Both the position numbers and the translations under genes were made by a program. The notes below the pieces were generated by a model. It did no database searches and was not told where the DNA came from. It was given only the letters and a program-made list of their open reading frames with translations. A stretch of DNA of 64,000 nt from Bacteroidota bacterium (GTDB lineage: Bacteria; Bacteroidota; Bacteroidia; Chitinophagales; Chitinophagaceae), in assembly GCA_018266555.1 (NCBI GenBank), contig JAFEAF010000009.1:78286-142285 (forward strand), given 5' to 3'. This document shows, piece by piece, positions 8,620 through 17,676 of this stretch (positions are counted from its first letter, which is position 1; each line of letters opens with the position of its first letter).

Positions 8620-9660
8620 CTAATAAGACCATAGATTTTGCTCGTAATCAAATATTTTATTTTTGATATTATCTCCTTCCAGTAAAGCAAGTATCGGGTC
8701 TTTAATATAATTCCTGATATACTTATTAAGTGGATTGTCTAAAGTTGACTTTACTATATAACTGCTGAACATGCGACTTTCAAACAATTCCTCCCAGGTC
8801 ATCCTGCTTTGCCCCATATTTTTAGGATTATATACTTCGTATTTAGCAAGAGTAGCACGAAGATCGGGGTAATAAAGCCAAAATAAAGGCCGTGATCCCA
8901 ATTCTGTTTTTTTGTCGGCTCCATAAACTGTTTTCATTGGCGCAATTCCAATAATACGGCAGAATAAGCGGCTGGCTTCACGGTCAAATACCCAATCTTC
9001 TTTGATCCTGAATTTTACAATTTCATCAGGATTTAAAGTGGGACATACAACCACGAAACTGTCAATTTTAGTAGGATCCTGCAGATTGTAAACAGCGTTT
9101 GTATCACATTTATTATCACCTCCGCTTAAAGCCTTTTCAAAACCAGCAGAGTCAAGAGGTGTAGTAAAACGATCGTCATCAGGATTGAAAGCTGTCACTT
9201 TACCGGAACGAACTGCCTTAACCAAAATACTGATGAAGCGTTGATCTCCATTATCATCCTGTGCAGCATAGCGGAATACCTGGTTCATTTTTTCTCTGAT
9301 ATCAATATCTCTCCATACCCTTTCACTGAACAAAGCGTCATCTTTTCTCAGATATTCATATTCCAAAGGCGTCCTTTCGTTAAGCCCCTTATCAAAGACA
9401 CCATCCACACGCAATGACTTCTTCACTGTATCTTCAAAGCCGCCGACACTTGGTGCCATCTTAATCGGAATGTTTCCATAAGGATTATAGTTTGTAGGCT
9501 GTTTGTTATTGTTATTAACCTGCGTCGGCTGTTTGGTAGTATCAGCAGGCTGTTGTGTAGTTTGATTCCTGTTTCTGCCACGACGTTGGGCATCCACATT
9601 CATGGTGACTACAGTCGCAATAATTAATAGCAAAACCAGCTTCACTGACATCTTTTTCAT
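8620..9660 (-). CDS. gldN: Gliding motility / type IX secretion protein GldN (PorN)
   Basis: Periplasmic component of the type IX secretion core; GldN/PorN forms the outer-membrane-associated ring with GldK/PorK. The 346 aa protein has a signal peptide (residues ~4-24, ending VDAQ). A low-complexity Gln/Asn/Thr stretch follows (~25-60), then the conserved GldN domain containing ERTPLEYEYLRKDDALFSER, VWRDIDIREKMNQVFRY and a late MTWEELFESRMFSSY. It is the last gene of gldK-L-M-N, 12 nt after gldM, and is followed by a hairpin terminator. Confidence 0.95.
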   Translation of the reverse strand: MKKMSVKLVLLLIIATVVTMNVDAQRRGRNRNQTTQQPADTTKQPTQVNNNNKQPTNYNPYGNIPIKMAPSVGGFEDTVKKSLRVDGVFDKGLNERTPLEYEYLRKDDALFSERVWRDIDIREKMNQVFRYAAQDDNGDQRFISILVKAVRSGKVTAFNPDDDRFTTPLDSAGFEKALSGGDNKCDTNAVYNLQDPTKIDSFVVVCPTLNPDEIVKFRIKEDWVFDREASRLFCRIIGIAPMKTVYGADKKTELGSRPLFWLYYPDLRATLAKYEVYNPKNMGQSRMTWEELFESRMFSSYIVKSTLDNPLNKYIRNYIKDPILALLEGDNIKNKIFDYEQNLWSY

Positions 9661-9672
9661 TTCTTATTAAAT

Positions 9673-11199
9673 TTATTTCAACGAAAAAACTAATGGGGTT
9701 AATTTACGGGTTCTTCCATCCGGTCCAATAGCCCTGATATCATCAATTGTTATAAAAGAGCCCTGACGGCATTTATTAATAATACTTCTTGCTTCATTCC
9801 ACGCTGCACCTGTATTATTCTTTTCTTCAACACCTTCATCAAAGCCTGCGCCATCCCCTGTAATACGGAAACTGGTTACATTAAATTGCGTTTCGTAAAA
9901 GAAATTTTTTACATACGCCCTTACTCCGGCTTGAGATCTGAACGCCGCAGCAGGAACATCACCACTTTCATTATTTCCTACATAAGGGGTGGGGTCAGGT
10001 ATAGAACGGACACGGAATTTGATAGGTGTCACTTTCCCATCAGGAGTTCTTACACTAATCGTGCAATCGTCTGTTTCCTGTGACACTTTTACTGAACGAT
10101 GACCTCCTGAACCTGAAATAACTGCGCCACCACCGGAAGCAGATACCTGCAATTGATCTACAGATCCGCTACCTGAAATGGTAATCGGGTTATCAACACC
10201 AATGAATAATACATTCATTTTATCCAGTTGCACCGCAGCATTGGATTGCCCAACGGTATATTCAATAGTTTTATTAATTGACTGCTTTTTTCCATCCTGA
10301 TCTGTATATTCAATATGAACAGGAACAGTGTGGCCCCCCAATGAAGTACCCTGGATTTCCATTTGTGCGGTACCATCAGCTCCAACAGGAACATTTGTTC
10401 CGTTAATAGAAATCTGAGGTTTCACCGCAGTGCTGAATCCACCAACACCTGCTGTGACATTGATCTTTTGTCCGGGTAAAATATAGTTGGCATCAGCGAC
10501 TGCTATGGCAGCAAAAGCATCATTTCTAACCACTACTTCACCTACTTTATTATGGCAAAAAGCAATTACCTTATTCTCAGAAGTTTTTACGTCATTCTGA
10601 AATTTACTTAAAATCGTAAGTGCTGCCACGGTGGGAACCATGTTGAAATAAGCGGTTGACCATGTTTTATTACTCTTATTTTGAGTTTTAGGAACGCTGA
10701 GGTCAATAGGAAGTGATGTTGCAAATTCAGCTTTGAGAGTATCATTAATACCGAGTATATTATTTTTGAAATCACTCAGTTTTTGATATAATACCTTCCC
10801 TTCACCTTTATCAACCATCATCCGAGTAGCAATATCCAGGTTATCTTCTTTATAACTTTTATCTGGATTATTAGGATCTCCTCCGGCTTTAGTCAGAATT
10901 GAATTTTTCAATCCCTGAATAAAATTATTAATATCGGCAGCATATTGTTGAACCTGTTGGGCTCTGGGATACCAAATTCTTGCCTTTTCAGCGGTAGATG
11001 GATCGCTCAGTTTTTGTTCCAGAGATTTCATTATTGTAGCTGTCGAGGTGGTTATAGTAGTATTGGATTTTTCCAATGAGCTGTTCACCGTTTTAAAGGC
11101 ATTCAGAATCTCAGATGATACATTTAATGCCAACATTGCAGTCAGCACCAGGTACATCATATTGATCATCTTCTGCCGGGGCTCTTTAGGTAAAGACAT
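9673..11199 (-). CDS. gldM: Gliding motility / type IX secretion protein GldM (PorM)
   Basis: Inner-membrane protein of the T9SS motor. One N-terminal helix pairs with GldL, and four periplasmic domains reach toward the GldK/N ring to transmit proton-motive force. The 508 aa protein starts MSLPKEPRQKMINMMYLVLT, with the TM segment at about residues 13-30. A helical first periplasmic domain follows (~35-220), and the rest is beta-rich (for example KINVTAGVGGFSTAVKP). Length fits the family (about 510). It lies 94 nt after gldL. Confidence 0.96.
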   Translation of the reverse strand: MSLPKEPRQKMINMMYLVLTAMLALNVSSEILNAFKTVNSSLEKSNTTITTSTATIMKSLEQKLSDPSTAEKARIWYPRAQQVQQYAADINNFIQGLKNSILTKAGGDPNNPDKSYKEDNLDIATRMMVDKGEGKVLYQKLSDFKNNILGINDTLKAEFATSLPIDLSVPKTQNKSNKTWSTAYFNMVPTVAALTILSKFQNDVKTSENKVIAFCHNKVGEVVVRNDAFAAIAVADANYILPGQKINVTAGVGGFSTAVKPQISINGTNVPVGADGTAQMEIQGTSLGGHTVPVHIEYTDQDGKKQSINKTIEYTVGQSNAAVQLDKMNVLFIGVDNPITISGSGSVDQLQVSASGGGAVISGSGGHRSVKVSQETDDCTISVRTPDGKVTPIKFRVRSIPDPTPYVGNNESGDVPAAAFRSQAGVRAYVKNFFYETQFNVTSFRITGDGAGFDEGVEEKNNTGAAWNEARSIINKCRQGSFITIDDIRAIGPDGRTRKLTPLVFSLK

Positions 11200-11293
11200 G
11201 ATTTTTCGGCTTTTAATTTATTAATGGTGACTTATAATAAATCACGGATACGGATTGTATTTTATAAAAACGAATCCAATTTTGCTTATGTGT

Positions 11294-12121
11294 TTATGCA
11301 CGGCCTTGCATAGCGGTTAGCATATTTCCATAAATCTGGTTCAGGCGGCCGAGATTATTGGCCAAAACTGCAATCTGATCATGGGCCTTTTTAGCTTCCC
11401 CTACGCTGCCTTCCATGGTTTGAGAGGCTTGTGCCAGGCTGCTGTAAAATTGGTTCATTACTTTCAGGTGATTGTTTGTATCCTGCAATTCCAACTCATA
11501 AATTGTATTGAGCGAAGACAGATTTTTGGTTAATACCTGTACCTGTTCATGGAATTGCTTGGTACCCTCAGCCGCCGTATTCAAATGCATAACACTGTTG
11601 GTAGCACCGAGATAGGCTTCTTTCATAGAACCTAAAGCTGCTGCTGCTTCACGGGTTTTTGCTGTATAATCACCCGTAGCTGAGACTACATCACTGATAT
11701 CAGACATTTTGTCTACTGTAGTACCTAACTTTTTAAAATTATCACTAAGCCTGCCAAGGTTAGCCGGAGTAATATCTGCTTCACGAAGCATATCCTCCAG
11801 TTTGGTCAAAGCAGGATTTCCGTTAGATCCGGGGGCTACTAAAGGAGTTACTTCAAATTTTCCGGTTTGGGCTTTCTCTACATCAGGATGTACATTGATA
11901 TTTGGAAAATACCTCTGCCAGTGTGGTTCTTCCGGAGGCGGAACAAGAAATGCCATTACAAGGAATACAATAACCTCAGAAAGCAATCCTAATGTGATCA
12001 TTTCATCAGCATTTTCCCAGTGGCGGATTTTAAATAATGCGCCGAGGATTACAACGGCTGCAAAAAAGGCGAAAATAAAGTTGAGGACGATTTGGCCTCG
12101 ATGGGTTTTAAAGAAAAGCAT
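11294..12121 (-). CDS. gldL: Gliding motility / type IX secretion protein GldL (PorL)
   Basis: Inner-membrane stator-like subunit of the T9SS motor. The 275 aa protein has two transmembrane helices near the N-terminus (about 9-28 and 36-58). Between them lies the conserved KIRHWENADEM loop, whose acidic residues are important in GldL for proton use. A long cytoplasmic helical tail follows. In known T9SS motors GldL forms a pentamer around a GldM dimer. It sits between gldK and gldM. Confidence 0.95.
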   Translation of the reverse strand: MLFFKTHRGQIVLNFIFAFFAAVVILGALFKIRHWENADEMITLGLLSEVIVFLVMAFLVPPPEEPHWQRYFPNINVHPDVEKAQTGKFEVTPLVAPGSNGNPALTKLEDMLREADITPANLGRLSDNFKKLGTTVDKMSDISDVVSATGDYTAKTREAAAALGSMKEAYLGATNSVMHLNTAAEGTKQFHEQVQVLTKNLSSLNTIYELELQDTNNHLKVMNQFYSSLAQASQTMEGSVGEAKKAHDQIAVLANNLGRLNQIYGNMLTAMQGRA

Positions 12122-12224
12122 AATTGGCTCGTTTTATAGGTGATTAAATTTTACTTCCTTTCAGTTAGTTAGTGGTTGAGTCAACTTGATTTGTAGTTTT
12201 TCTTATTTACTTCTCAAGTTTCAT

Positions 12225-13535
12225 TTAACGACGACCTCTTCCTGAAGCGGCCGGTAGATCGATAACAGAACGGAACCCGATATACGATTTGGATGAATCC
12301 TGATATTCGTAGGTGCTGGTACCAGTTTGCAGATAATAGCCTACATCCTTCCAACTGCCGCCGCGAATAATTTTACGCTTCATCAAAGGGGGATCATCAT
12401 CTTTTGCATTCCAGCGAACATCGGGGTTCATATCATGCTGGAAGTTATTACGGCCTTCATAATAAATAGATGAAGTCCACTCTGCTACGTTACCTGCCAT
12501 GCAATACAAACCATAATCATTCGGCCAGTAAGCATCTGCACGTACTGTATAAAATCCTCCGTCTTCTGGATAGTTGCCCCGGCCAGGTTTGAAATTGGCC
12601 ATTAAACATCCTTTTTTATTTCTGAGGTAATAATTTCCCCATGGAAACATAGATTCAGAACGACCTCCCCTGGCAGCATATTCCCATTGTGCTTCTGTAG
12701 GTAACCTGAAGTCAGATTCCTGTGTTCTATGTTTTGAGTCAAGATAGGCATTCAATAAATGCGTTCTCCATTCACAAAAGGAATTAGCCATTTTCCAGTT
12801 TACACCTACTACAGGATAGTTGCCAAAGGCCGGATGAGAAAAATAACGTTTTGTCATCGGTTCATTGTAAGAATAGGCGAAATCACGAATCCAGCAAAGT
12901 GTATCAGGATAAATAGGTACATCCTTTTTAATAATAAATTTAGAGCGGGGTTTACCTGCATTTTCTCTTTTAGCAGCTTCTTTCAAATCAAATACTTCTG
13001 AATGATAAATTAGCTTCGAAGGATCAATTTCTTTTTTACCATCAATTCTGTCTTCCGGAGAAAGTATAAAATCGGTTTGAGCCAATTGCTCAACCACTTT
13101 GGGGTCGTTCCATTTGAGGGTTTGCATTTTTTTCCAATCCACATATTCAATACCGTCTGCACCGGCTTTTACATACCCTAATTTCCGTGCAGCAATGGAG
13201 TCACGAACCCAGTATACAAACTGGCGATACTCATTGTTAGTAATTTCAGTAGCATCCATCCAAAATCCGCTTATAGATACAGTACGGTTTCGGGCACTGA
13301 ATTGATATGCCGGGTCTTCATCGCTGGGTCCCATGTGAAATACTCCTTGCGGGATATAAACCATACCCGGAGGTTTGGGTAGGACATATTTACTACCAGG
13401 AGCTATACCATGCAACTGGCCATCATTGGGTAGGACGGAACCACTGCTACTCTTTTTTCCAAAAATTCCGCAGCTTGTAAGTAGTAAAACACTTAATACT
13501 GCAAAACATCCGTAGTAAAGGTTTTTCATTTTCAT
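12225..13535 (-). CDS. gldK: Gliding motility lipoprotein GldK (PorK)
   Basis: T9SS outer-membrane lipoprotein that forms the periplasmic ring with GldN. The N-terminus has a lipoprotein signal with lipobox L-T-S-C (Cys22 counting from the ATG at 13535). The rest is a formylglycine-generating-enzyme/sulfatase-modifying-factor fold typical of GldK: MVYIPQGVFHMGPSDED, FWMDATEITNNEYRQFV, RLPTEAQWEYAARGG, GNVAEWTSS, KIIRGGSWKD. I chose the ATG at 13535 (another is at 13529) because the longer GTG reading would begin inside the promoter. It is the first gene of gldKLMN. Confidence 0.95.
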   Translation of the reverse strand: MKMKNLYYGCFAVLSVLLLTSCGIFGKKSSSGSVLPNDGQLHGIAPGSKYVLPKPPGMVYIPQGVFHMGPSDEDPAYQFSARNRTVSISGFWMDATEITNNEYRQFVYWVRDSIAARKLGYVKAGADGIEYVDWKKMQTLKWNDPKVVEQLAQTDFILSPEDRIDGKKEIDPSKLIYHSEVFDLKEAAKRENAGKPRSKFIIKKDVPIYPDTLCWIRDFAYSYNEPMTKRYFSHPAFGNYPVVGVNWKMANSFCEWRTHLLNAYLDSKHRTQESDFRLPTEAQWEYAARGGRSESMFPWGNYYLRNKKGCLMANFKPGRGNYPEDGGFYTVRADAYWPNDYGLYCMAGNVAEWTSSIYYEGRNNFQHDMNPDVRWNAKDDDPPLMKRKIIRGGSWKDVGYYLQTGTSTYEYQDSSKSYIGFRSVIDLPAASGRGRR

Positions 13536-13554
13536 ACTCTTAAAGGGTATTGGG

Positions 13555-13588
13555 CAAATATAATATTTTGGTCTTTTCTCGATCACAA
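13555..13588 (-). promoter_or_regulatory. Bacteroidota-type promoter of gldK
   Basis: On the minus strand TATATTTG (13562-13555) matches the -7 consensus TAnnTTTG. A TTG (13588-13586) lies 23 nt further upstream as the -33 element. Transcription would start about 15 nt ahead of the gldK ATG, giving a short leader. Confidence 0.6.
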
Positions 13589-13683
13589 CGTTAGTGTTTA
13601 TATTTTTAAAATCAAATCGTATTTTTCAAAGTAAAAATTCTAACGGGTATTGTATCGGTTTTATTGTATTAACGAAAAATTAT

Positions 13684-15738
13684 TTACCTGCCGTTGAGCT
13701 TGTTTATCAAAGAAATAAGCTCTTTGGGGGATTTTACTGGCGGTAGGCACGAAAAATTCCGACAGAGGTATATTAAATCCTCTTGTGTCACAGGCTTGTC
13801 TGCCAATACAGGAAAGTTATTATCCGAAAATATAGAGGAAATGATAATGCTTTGGGGAATGTAATATTTAAGTAACTGGGTATGTTGCACTAATGCCTTT
13901 TCTCCTATAACTACAATTTCTTCTGTACCTGTAGTGACCTCCTGGTATAGGCAAGCCCAGAAGCCAAATGATGAAGGGTATTTCACTATTGCTTTCCCGA
14001 GAGAAGTAATCACGTTGATGCTTCTTTGCCGCCAGTCAATTTTTTCAAATATTATTGCCAGGTGATAAAGATTATACATCATCATCGAATTCCCCGAAGG
14101 AACTGCGTTATCATAAACTTCTTTCTTTCTGATAATGACATCCAATTGATTTTTTTCTGTGTAATAAAAAAAGCCGGTTTCTTCATCTGAAAAATTTTCA
14201 ATGACAAATTCGGTCAGTTCTCTTGCATGAATCAACCAATCGTTATTGGCTGTTATAGTTTGAAGTTGTATTAATGCACGAATTAAAAATGCATAATCAT
14301 CAAGAAAAGCGTGATATTTTCCGATTCCTTGTTTCCAGGTATGATAAAACCCATTAGTATTTCTTATCGAAAACCTGTCTAATAGAAAACTCATGTTTTT
14401 TAAAGCCAATTGCCGGTATAATTCATTTCCCGTAGCAGCAAATGCTTTGCTGCATGCCATATTCATTAATGCATTCCATCCCAAATTAATTTTATCATCT
14501 TTGCCCGGAGCGGCTCTTTTACTTCGTTCTGCCAATAATTTTTCACGGCAATTTTTTAACAACCGGCTGAGTGAATCTTCGTTTAAATTTTTTTTAAATG
14601 CAAAAACCTCCAGTGGTTGTTTTACCCGAAGAATATTTTTTCTTTCCCAAATGCCATGCGGACTGATATCATAGTATTCGCAAAAAATATCTGCGTCTGT
14701 ACCCAGCGTTTCTTGAACCTCCGTAAAACCCCAAACATAATATTTTCCTTCCTCTCCATCGCTATCGGCATCTGAAGCAGAATAAAAACCTCCTTCACTA
14801 AAAAATAATTCCCGAAGAATGAATCCTATGGTTTCTTCAATTACTTCTTTATATCTTCTTTTTCCTGTTAATTGAAACGCTTCACTTAAAACTGTCACCA
14901 GTAATGCATTATCATAAAGCATTTTTTCAAAATGCGGAACCAACCATTCAGAATCAGTAGCATAGCGGGCAAATCCACCTCCGATTTGATCATAAATACC
15001 TCCCTCGATCATTTTATCAATGCTAAGTAATGCCTGTTCCTTTGCATCCGGATTCCCGAATAGATGATAAAATCGTAATAAATAATTGATGATAAACGGC
15101 TGGGGAAATTTTGGAGCTTTTCCAAACCCTCCCCATACTTTGTCTGCAGACTTAATAATGTTTTCAAAAATTTCAACCACATTTTCTTTCTTCAACAATA
15201 TATCAATGTTCGTATTGATATTTGATCCAATCGAATTTGCTTGTATCAAATGCGTTGTCAGATTTTCTGCCTGTGCATCAATTTCATTTCTTTTTTGTTT
15301 ATAGGCCAGTGCAACATTTTGTAAAACCTCTTGCCAGGAAGGTCGGTTATAAGCACGTCTTGGCGGGAAATATGTGCCTCCATAAAATGGTTTTGTATCG
15401 GGAGTCAAAAAAACATTCAGTGGCCAACCACCACTACCAGTCATTGCCTGGACAGCATCCATATATATATGATCAAGATCTGGTCGTTCTTCCCTGTCAA
15501 TTTTTATATTAATAAAGTTTTCATTCATTATCCGGGCTGTGATTTCATCTTCAAAACTTTCCCGTTCCATTACATGACACCAATGGCAAGCAGAATATCC
15601 GATACTAACTAAAATGGGTTTATTCTCATTCTTCGCTTTTTGTATTGCCTCATCACACCATGGAAACCACTCTACAGGATTATGTGCATGTTGAAGCAGG
15701 TAAGGACTTGTTTCGCTTATGAGTTTGTTAGTGTGCAT
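13684..15738 (-). CDS. Thioredoxin-domain protein of the YyaL/SPATA20 (DUF255) family
   Basis: A 684 aa protein of normal family length. The N-terminal DUF255 thioredoxin-like domain (about 1-165) starts [19 protein letters not shown] and holds the redox motif CHWC (Cys51, Cys54) in [16 protein letters not shown]. The remainder is an (alpha/alpha)6-barrel region related to N-acylglucosamine epimerase-like proteins ([30 protein letters not shown]). The physiological substrate is unknown for the family. It is probably cytoplasmic, since no signal peptide is seen. A terminator of the preceding hemD unit lies upstream. Confidence 0.9.
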   Translation of the reverse strand: MHTNKLISETSPYLLQHAHNPVEWFPWCDEAIQKAKNENKPILVSIGYSACHWCHVMERESFEDEITARIMNENFINIKIDREERPDLDHIYMDAVQAMTGSGGWPLNVFLTPDTKPFYGGTYFPPRRAYNRPSWQEVLQNVALAYKQKRNEIDAQAENLTTHLIQANSIGSNINTNIDILLKKENVVEIFENIIKSADKVWGGFGKAPKFPQPFIINYLLRFYHLFGNPDAKEQALLSIDKMIEGGIYDQIGGGFARYATDSEWLVPHFEKMLYDNALLVTVLSEAFQLTGKRRYKEVIEETIGFILRELFFSEGGFYSASDADSDGEEGKYYVWGFTEVQETLGTDADIFCEYYDISPHGIWERKNILRVKQPLEVFAFKKNLNEDSLSRLLKNCREKLLAERSKRAAPGKDDKINLGWNALMNMACSKAFAATGNELYRQLALKNMSFLLDRFSIRNTNGFYHTWKQGIGKYHAFLDDYAFLIRALIQLQTITANNDWLIHARELTEFVIENFSDEETGFFYYTEKNQLDVIIRKKEVYDNAVPSGNSMMMYNLYHLAIIFEKIDWRQRSINVITSLGKAIVKYPSSFGFWACLYQEVTTGTEEIVVIGEKALVQHTQLLKYYIPQSIIISSIFSDNNFPVLADKPVTQEDLIYLCRNFSCLPPVKSPKELISLINKLNGR

Positions 15739-15770
15739 TCTTATTTGAAAACGAAGTTCGTGTAATGAAA

Positions 15771-15801
15771 GTAAAAAGAAAAGGTGCCTGAAGAAAGCAC
15801 C
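15771..15801 (-). terminator. Terminator after hemD
   Basis: The minus strand reads GGTGC, an 8-9 nt loop, GCACC and then TTTTCTTTTTAC. It lies about 30 nt past the hemD stop and upstream of the YyaL-family gene. Confidence 0.7.
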
Positions 15802-15828
15802 ATTTTATTCTTTTTATCAATAAATAAT

Positions 15829-16629
15829 TTATTTCTTTTTCAACTGTGAGGATAAAAATTGTTCCAGCGCAGAAACCATACTGGGTGCTTGGGGTTGAGG
15901 GGCTTTTATTTCCAGTTTCAGCCCTGCTTCTTCTATCGCTTTAGATGTGTTGCTTCCAAAAGCGCCTAAAACAGTACCATTTTGTTTATATTTTGGAAGA
16001 TTATCAAACAGGCTTTTCACACCACTGGGAGTAAAAAAACAAATGATATCATATTCCTTTTTAATCAGTATCTCTTTCACATCATTGCTTTGTGTGCGGT
16101 ACATAAATGCCAGTGAAAATTCACAATTATTTGTTTTTAGCCAACCGCAGATTTCGTTATCCTGCTGGTTTTCGGAACACACATAAAGAAACTTCTCATT
16201 TCCTTTATGCTTGTTTATTGCTTCAAACATACTTTTATTGGTGCCGTCGCTTCCATAAAAAACTTTTCGCTTCCGGTAAAGAATAAACTTTTGCAGATAT
16301 AAGGCTACCGCTTCAGTAATACAGAAATACTTGTTATCCTGTGAAATATTGATTTTCATCTCTTCACAAACCCTGAAAAAATGATCAATCGCATTGCGGC
16401 TTGTAAAAATTACAGCTGTATAATTATGGATCTCAACCTTTTGCTTCCTGAACTCCTTTGCTGGAATCGGGTCAAGCTTAATAAATGGATGAAAATCGAG
16501 CTCCACTTTATATTTTTTGGAAAGTTCAAAATAGGGAGACTTATCGTTTTCAGGTTTCGGTTGGGTAATAAGAATTTTCTGAATCGATTTTGCCTGAGTC
16601 TCTGCCTTGTTAACCCCGTCTTTTACCAT
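15829..16629 (-). CDS. hemD: Uroporphyrinogen-III synthase family protein
   Basis: Cyclises hydroxymethylbilane to uroporphyrinogen III in heme and corrin synthesis. The 266 aa protein shows the two-lobe HemD pattern: ILITQPKP at the N-terminus, YTAVIFTSRNAIDHFF in the first lobe, LYVCSENQQDNEI in the second, and EYDIICFFTPSGVKSLF then LGAFGSNTSKAIEEAGLK near the end. Overall conservation of this family is low, so the call relies on these motifs. I start at the ATG at 16629; a TTG further upstream is less likely. It lies 29 nt after the DUF4271 gene. Confidence 0.85.
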   Translation of the reverse strand: MVKDGVNKAETQAKSIQKILITQPKPENDKSPYFELSKKYKVELDFHPFIKLDPIPAKEFRKQKVEIHNYTAVIFTSRNAIDHFFRVCEEMKINISQDNKYFCITEAVALYLQKFILYRKRKVFYGSDGTNKSMFEAINKHKGNEKFLYVCSENQQDNEICGWLKTNNCEFSLAFMYRTQSNDVKEILIKKEYDIICFFTPSGVKSLFDNLPKYKQNGTVLGAFGSNTSKAIEEAGLKLEIKAPQPQAPSMVSALEQFLSSQLKKK

Positions 16630-16658
16630 AATCTGATTGGCTAAAGTTGGATGCAAAG

Positions 16659-17633
16659 TTAAGTAGTTCTGTTGAAAAAGAATAGCAGTGCTTTATAGAT
16701 GAGGAAGAGAGGAGCTACCTCAAATGCACATAAGTATAAAAAGAAGTGAAAAAGATTGAGTTTGACCTGATTGCGAAGAGCGCTGTATGATAAGATTAGC
16801 CGGTATAAGTATAAAGCCCCAATTCCACACCATGATAACGTCATCGAAACCTGGTAAAGACTGCCCTGCGTAAATGCTAACAAGACTAAAAAGGGTAACA
16901 GATAAATACCCAGAATTTTGTTTACAACAAAAACAATAAAAAGATAAGAATCTGCCGCTTCGGTTGCACCGAAAATCCAGCCTGTAAGCTTAAGGCCAAT
17001 AAATTTTATGAGATAAACTATTGAAACTGCCAGCCCGCAATACAAAAACATTTTCCAGAAATCATCAATATTATTCAGATTAAAATACTGTAACAAAAAA
17101 TCAATATACAAGGCTGATGAAAAAACAAAAAAACCATTGAAAAGTAATGAAGGCAACGGTGATTGCATCAGTTGTTCTTTAATCTGTCTTTGCTTTAAAG
17201 TGGTACGAAAAAAAAGCCGGAAAAGATCAGAAAAATATTTTGGGAAAAGCTTTTTCAGTAATGCAAAAGCCAGCAGAAAAGCAATAAGCATATAAAACAA
17301 AAAATCTTTCCCATTAAATTTTTTTTGATTAGTTATAACAGTAATTCCAGGGGTATTAAATCCAAAATAAGGATGCCTTTCAAGTATTTCTTTATTGAAC
17401 TCCTTTGTAAAAAAATGGGAACCAATTGAAATATGCCAACTACCCCGTTGTTCAGGTCTTTTTGAAATAGAATCTGCAGAGAAGATGTTCTTTTCAGGTT
17501 GTTTAAAAGTATTAGTGTCTAGAACATGTCTTATTGTATCCGTAATCGTATGTATAGTGTCTTGCCGGTCCTGAGCAAAAAGGCCTTCATTAAAAAGTAA
17601 TAAAAATATAATACTGGTAAAGAAACGGCTCAA
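16659..17633 (-). CDS. DUF4271 domain membrane protein
   Basis: A 324 aa protein with a signal peptide (SRFFTSIIFLLLFNEGLFAQ), a periplasmic segment to about residue 108, and then about six transmembrane helices, matching the Bacteroidota DUF4271 family. Function is unknown. No ATG exists in frame near the natural N-terminus; the codon at the start of the signal peptide is TTG, with a stop four codons upstream, so TTG is the likely start. The gene lies directly upstream of hemD, an arrangement that suggests co-transcription. Confidence 0.8.
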   Translation of the reverse strand: MSRFFTSIIFLLLFNEGLFAQDRQDTIHTITDTIRHVLDTNTFKQPEKNIFSADSISKRPEQRGSWHISIGSHFFTKEFNKEILERHPYFGFNTPGITVITNQKKFNGKDFLFYMLIAFLLAFALLKKLFPKYFSDLFRLFFRTTLKQRQIKEQLMQSPLPSLLFNGFFVFSSALYIDFLLQYFNLNNIDDFWKMFLYCGLAVSIVYLIKFIGLKLTGWIFGATEAADSYLFIVFVVNKILGIYLLPFLVLLAFTQGSLYQVSMTLSWCGIGALYLYRLILSYSALRNQVKLNLFHFFLYLCAFEVAPLFLIYKALLFFFNRTT

Positions 17634-17676
17634 GAAATATGTTTAAAGTGCAAAAATATTCTAACCTGGTGATGCT

